Part shown: positions 60,911 to 64,000 of the stretch, one piece after another | Position numbering within the stretch: position 1 is the stretch's first letter | How the letters are laid out: the number at the start of each line of letters is the position of its first letter | DNA from: Hellea sp. | Lineage (GTDB): Bacteria > Pseudomonadota > Alphaproteobacteria > Caulobacterales > Maricaulaceae | NCBI GenBank assembly: GCA_020628425.1 | Contig: JAHDEZ010000005.1 | Location: forward strand, 1-64,000 | Direction of reading: 5' to 3' | Length of the DNA: 64,000 bases | Notes under the pieces: model-generated | What the model saw: the letters and a program-made list of their open reading frames with translations, nothing else | Databases searched by the model: none | Told to the model about the DNA's origin: nothing | Translations under genes and position numbers: made by a program

Positions 60911-61645
60911 CTATTGTCGATTGGCTGACCCGATAGGCTTAGGCGTAAGGACAGGCCTTTTTATCCCTTCTTTTAACTTCCCAGACGGCTCGGCATAAAG
61001 ACGCTTCAGCGCCTCGACAAGTACTAATCCTGAAAATCCAGGCCATATGGTTTCACCACAGCTTTCTGTAACATTCAAAACTGTTTTCCCGGTCATAAAA
61101 CGCCACGGCGGAATATACAGCGCGCCAGACCAAACAGTTGGAATAAATCCGGCATTTTTGAGTACAGATTTTAACTGCGACCGACTATAGGGTCGCCCCG
61201 CTCCAAAAGGGCTACGGTCGGACCTTGCCCAGAGTCCGGTCCGATTGGATGCAATTACAATAATTTTTCCCTCTGGCCGCGTAATACGCCATAACTCCTG
61301 TAAAAGCTCCGGTACCATTACCACTTCTTCGACACCATGCGCCACCAGTACATTATCAAATTGTGCGTCTTCAAATGGCAAGGCGGACGTTTCCGTTAAA
61401 CAAGTCATCACACCCCGCGGTGACCGCTGTGTCAGAGCTCCCATTGCACCAGGCATCGCGAGAATGACCCGCTTGGCATCCGTCAGATAGGGCGTCAGGA
61501 ACGGGTAACAATAGCCATATCCCAGAACATCTCGCCCGCTGAGCTCAGGCCAGATGGTAGATAATCGCCGCAACACCATATTATTAGCCGCCTGCCCCAG
61601 CCGGGAGGCATAGAAACTTTCCAGATCTCTTACGTTTTGGCGCAT
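60911..61645 (-). CDS. class I SAM-dependent methyltransferase
   Basis: Protein of 244 aa. Seen: DVLGYGYCYPFL (degenerate motif I), RVILAMPGAMG, LPFEDAQFDNVLVAHGVEEV (motif IV) and ELLQELWRITRPEGKIIVIASNRTGLWAR. Motif I lacks the usual GxGxG, so binding may differ from typical enzymes. It is upstream of the chorismate mutase gene with a 4-base gap and divergent from gloB. This arrangement with gloB is common in alphaproteobacteria; the methyl acceptor is unknown. Confidence 0.82.
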   Translation of the reverse strand: MRQNVRDLESFYASRLGQAANNMVLRRLSTIWPELSGRDVLGYGYCYPFLTPYLTDAKRVILAMPGAMGALTQRSPRGVMTCLTETSALPFEDAQFDNVLVAHGVEEVVMVPELLQELWRITRPEGKIIVIASNRTGLWARSDRSPFGAGRPYSRSQLKSVLKNAGFIPTVWSGALYIPPWRFMTGKTVLNVTESCGETIWPGFSGLVLVEALKRLYAEPSGKLKEGIKRPVLTPKPIGSANRQ

Positions 61646-61695
61646 CTTGGGTTAGCATAGCCCTCGAAAATATAAATGATAAGAGGAAATTGTTC

Positions 61696-62427
61696 GTGAG
61701 TGCACCTTTGGATATTCATATGTTTCCCTGTTTCTGGGATAATTACGGCTTTTTGATCCATAGTCCTGTAACCGGCGAAACTGCCTGTATAGATACGCCG
61801 GAACCGGATAAGATTATTTTGGCGCTTGAAGGAAAAGATTGGCAGCTTTCTGAAATCTGGAACACCCACCACCATCCGGATCACGCCGGCGGAAATATGG
61901 AATTGAAAAATCTGTACGGTGCTAAAGTTCGCGGATGCGGCGCAGATAAATCGCGCATTCCGGGACTGGACATTGAACTGGCCGATGGCGACAGCTTTAT
62001 GTTTGCCGGTCATAAGGTTCACATCATGGAAACGCCCGGCCATACCATTGGCCATATCATCTATTATATTCCTACCATGAAAACCGCCTTTGTGGGCGAT
62101 ACAGTATTTGCATTGGGTTGCGGGCGATTATTCGAAGGCACGCCAGAACAGATGTATGAGAGCATTGGCAAGATTGCTGCCCTGCCCGATGATACGAAAT
62201 TATACTGTGCGCATGAATATACGCTTTCAAATGGAAAGTTTGCTTTGACCGTTGAACCGGATAATCAAGATTTAATCAATTATATGGAAGAAGCAAAGGC
62301 GCGCCGCGATCAAAACCTACCAACTGTGCCTACATCAGTTGCTGCAGAGAAGAAAGCCAACCCGTTTTTCAGAGCAGCGACGGCGAAGCAACTTGGCAAA
62401 ATTCGCAAAGCTAAAGATAATTTTTGA
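61696..62427 (+). CDS. gloB: hydroxyacylglutathione hydrolase (glyoxalase II)
   Basis: Metallo-beta-lactamase-fold hydrolase of S-lactoylglutathione, the second step of methylglyoxal detoxification. The GTG at 61696 gives 243 aa; it is 8 bases after an AGAGGA ribosome-binding site, unlike the TTG at 61690. Seen: HMFPCFWDNYGFLIHS, THHHPDHAGG (metal-binding HxHxDH-type), TPGHTIGHIIYYI, FVGDTVFALGCGRLFEGTPEQMYES and CAHEYTLSNGKFA. All metal ligands are intact. Glutathione use agrees with the MAPEG and FrnE-like genes elsewhere in the window. Confidence 0.95.
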   Translation: MSAPLDIHMFPCFWDNYGFLIHSPVTGETACIDTPEPDKIILALEGKDWQLSEIWNTHHHPDHAGGNMELKNLYGAKVRGCGADKSRIPGLDIELADGDSFMFAGHKVHIMETPGHTIGHIIYYIPTMKTAFVGDTVFALGCGRLFEGTPEQMYESIGKIAALPDDTKLYCAHEYTLSNGKFALTVEPDNQDLINYMEEAKARRDQNLPTVPTSVAAEKKANPFFRAATAKQLGKIRKAKDNF

Positions 62428-62436
62428 GCCCTCTAT

Positions 62437-64000
62437 TTAATTGGCGGGCTGATTGGACTTCCAGGCCTCATAAGCTTTTCGGAAGGCAACAAATCTGGGA
62501 TGATTTTCTAAACTCCGCAGGCTGGTTGAACCTTCATATACGGCAAATATATAAGGACCCGTATTGGCACGAATAATATCAAACTGGTCCATTGCACGAT
62601 CCGGAGCCCCGGCTCGGGCAAAGGCCTCCGCCATATCGCTGTAATCCGAAATGGCCGCCATTGCATCGATTGAAAAACTGTTCTCATAGGCATTTGCCAA
62701 AGCTTCAATCGTCGGCAAATCTCTGAGATGCCCTGGAATGACAACTGGCGAGTAGCTTGACCTGACATCCCAACTGATAGGTACCGGCCGGGTGCTAATT
62801 CGCTCTTTTAGCGCAGCCAATTCCTCTTCGTACTTATCAGCTTCCCCAAGTGTTTCATAGGCAGAGAGGTTTGCTAGATTATACAGCTCTGGACTGTCTT
62901 CCGGCCAGCGGGCTGGCATTGGCCAATCTGTGAGTGCCTTTTCGATAAACGCACGGTTACCTGTAGAAATGGCGTAATTAGCAACGTCCTTTGGCAGGAT
63001 GTTTCCGGTTCGGAATATAGCTTTGTAGGCACCATCCGCATCCCCCTGAAACTGCAGGACAGCAGCCTCAAAAATGGCCCCAGGGATAGAGTTTGGCTGT
63101 TCCAGTCTTGAACGTTCGAGCATTTCGGTCGACTTGTCAAAATCGCCCGCCAAAACATAGGAAAATGCCAACTCGGGGATTAAGTAAAATGTTTTAGGGT
63201 CCAAACGATGTGCCTTTTCCAGATCTCTTGCGGCCGCCTGAAACTTTCCTAAACGGCGCTCAATGAAAGCTTTTCCAGCCAGTGCGTCTACACTGTTTGG
63301 AGCCACGTCGAGCGCACGGTCAAAAACTAGATTGGCCGTCTCGAAATCACTGACACACCAATAGTAATAAAAAGCTTCAGCAATTAAAGTATCGAGGTCG
63401 TCTGGCGCCCGCTCTCGCGCTTCGTCAAGATTATTGAGTGACGCGTCGCACAAAGATTTATCGCGCGTATGAAACCAATAAACTGACATCTGAGCATAAG
63501 CCTTGCCCGCATAAGGCTTCGAGAAATTGGGGTCGAGTTCAATGGCTTCGACATAAAGAGCAATTGCCCGTCTCAATTCCTCTTCGTTACTACCATTGGG
63601 CGCTGTGAGAAGTTTGCCTTGAAGGTAGGCTTCATAAGCCGCCAAATTCTGAGTGGGCTTAGCTGTGAGGACCTCATTTTCTTCATTGCCTATTAAAGCT
63701 TCCAGAGAACCAGCAATGACCCGCGTGATTTCTGCCTGAATTTCGAAAATATTATCTGGTGTCATTTCTCGGTCATAAGTGTCTGACCATAGCTGTGTAT
63801 CAGCTTTCCCATCTATTAAAGTCGCTTTGATACGCACGCGTTCTCCGGAGCGTTGCACGGACCCTTCTAGTAAAACAGCGACGCCAAGTTCCTCGGCAAT
63901 TTCAGGAATGCGTTTTTCGGTTTCCCGATACCCCATGACTGATGTACGGGAAATGACTTCCAAAGAGGAAATTTTAGAGAGCTGCGATAATAACTCATCG
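62437..64000 (-). CDS. TPR protein (5' end outside window)
   Basis: The frame stays open to the window edge: bases 63964-64000 read on as DELLSQLSKISS before LEVISRTSVMGY. Seen: the characteristic LLSQLS...VISRTSVM..IPEIAEELGVAVLLEGSVQRSG block, found in FlgO/CadC/adenylate-cyclase-associated TPR proteins; then a VRIKATLIDGKADTQLWSDTYDRE stretch, and about nine TPR-like repeats (SKPYAGKAYAQMS, VDALAGKAFIERRLGKFQ and so on). The missing N-terminus would normally be a winged-helix DNA-binding or cyclase domain with a TM. The visible part probably mediates protein contacts; the full function cannot be told. Confidence 0.85.
   Translation of the reverse strand, partial: DELLSQLSKISSLEVISRTSVMGYRETEKRIPEIAEELGVAVLLEGSVQRSGERVRIKATLIDGKADTQLWSDTYDREMTPDNIFEIQAEITRVIAGSLEALIGNEENEVLTAKPTQNLAAYEAYLQGKLLTAPNGSNEEELRRAIALYVEAIELDPNFSKPYAGKAYAQMSVYWFHTRDKSLCDASLNNLDEARERAPDDLDTLIAEAFYYYWCVSDFETANLVFDRALDVAPNSVDALAGKAFIERRLGKFQAAARDLEKAHRLDPKTFYLIPELAFSYVLAGDFDKSTEMLERSRLEQPNSIPGAIFEAAVLQFQGDADGAYKAIFRTGNILPKDVANYAISTGNRAFIEKALTDWPMPARWPEDSPELYNLANLSAYETLGEADKYEEELAALKERISTRPVPISWDVRSSYSPVVIPGHLRDLPTIEALANAYENSFSIDAMAAISDYSDMAEAFARAGAPDRAMDQFDIIRANTGPYIFAVYEGSTSLRSLENHPRFVAFRKAYEAWKSNQPAN

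Overview
The window looks like chromosome from a marine alphaproteobacterium, probably near the Hyphomonadaceae/Maricaulales. That placement is inferred from family content and gene order; no 16S gene is present. Pointers are the tolQRAB-pal-cpoB-tilS-ftsH-folP order, a pmbA-IMPase/DUF4170-msbA-waaA-lpxK-lpxL lipid A block, a Pcs-type phosphatidylcholine synthase, DUF2093, a class GN ('marine proteobacterial') sortase with its VIT/vWA target, and cyclohexadienyl dehydrogenase beside chorismate mutase. G+C is about half by eye. Genes are packed tightly, with many 1-40 nt overlaps. I saw no rRNA, tRNA or CRISPR array, and no gene-free stretch over 300 bases.

Layout. 1-5 kb: the 3' part of gyrB, an alpha/beta hydrolase, a GT25 glycosyltransferase, a small membrane protein and a secreted Kazal/follistatin-like protein. 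4.6-6.2 kb: a MarR/FrnE-like/MAPEG redox operon. 6.2-16.3 kb: envelope and lipid A genes, interrupted by an antisense methyltransferase/phosphatase pair. 16.3-24.9 kb: an M23 peptidase, a KAS III-like enzyme, an HD hydrolase, nadA, a cupin, an EamA transporter, thiD, DUF6940-like and TM2 proteins, and folP. 25-33.3 kb: ftsH, tilS and the Tol-Pal operon, all on the minus strand. 33.5-37.9 kb: a small lipoprotein and a polyprenyl-sugar-type glycosylation set (EamA/SMR-like, methyltransferase, GT2, GT-C). 37.8-45.3 kb: acyl-CoA synthetase, DCC protein, pgi, a UDP-sugar epimerase, gluQRS and a Rieske oxygenase.

45.3-48.0 kb is the most striking part. A REP-like double hairpin is followed by a complete 2589-bp IS1595-type insertion sequence with 25-bp terminal inverted repeats and a perfect 8-bp target duplication. 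It abuts the stop codon of xseA. Besides the transposase it carries three passenger genes: a coiled-coil protein, a DUF6471-like protein and a two-TM membrane protein. Two divergent genes in its centre have start codons embedded in copies of a GTGCAAAA box, which suggests a shared operator.

48-64 kb: xseA, purD, the sortase and its target, an exported amidohydrolase, pcs, a cyclophilin lipoprotein, a probable secreted SGNH esterase with RTX-like modules, tyrC and chorismate mutase, a methyltransferase, gloB, and a TPR protein that runs off the window.

Together the window is dominated by cell-envelope construction (lipid A, Tol-Pal, phosphatidylcholine, sortase, polyprenyl glycosylation) with core metabolism and one young-looking mobile element.
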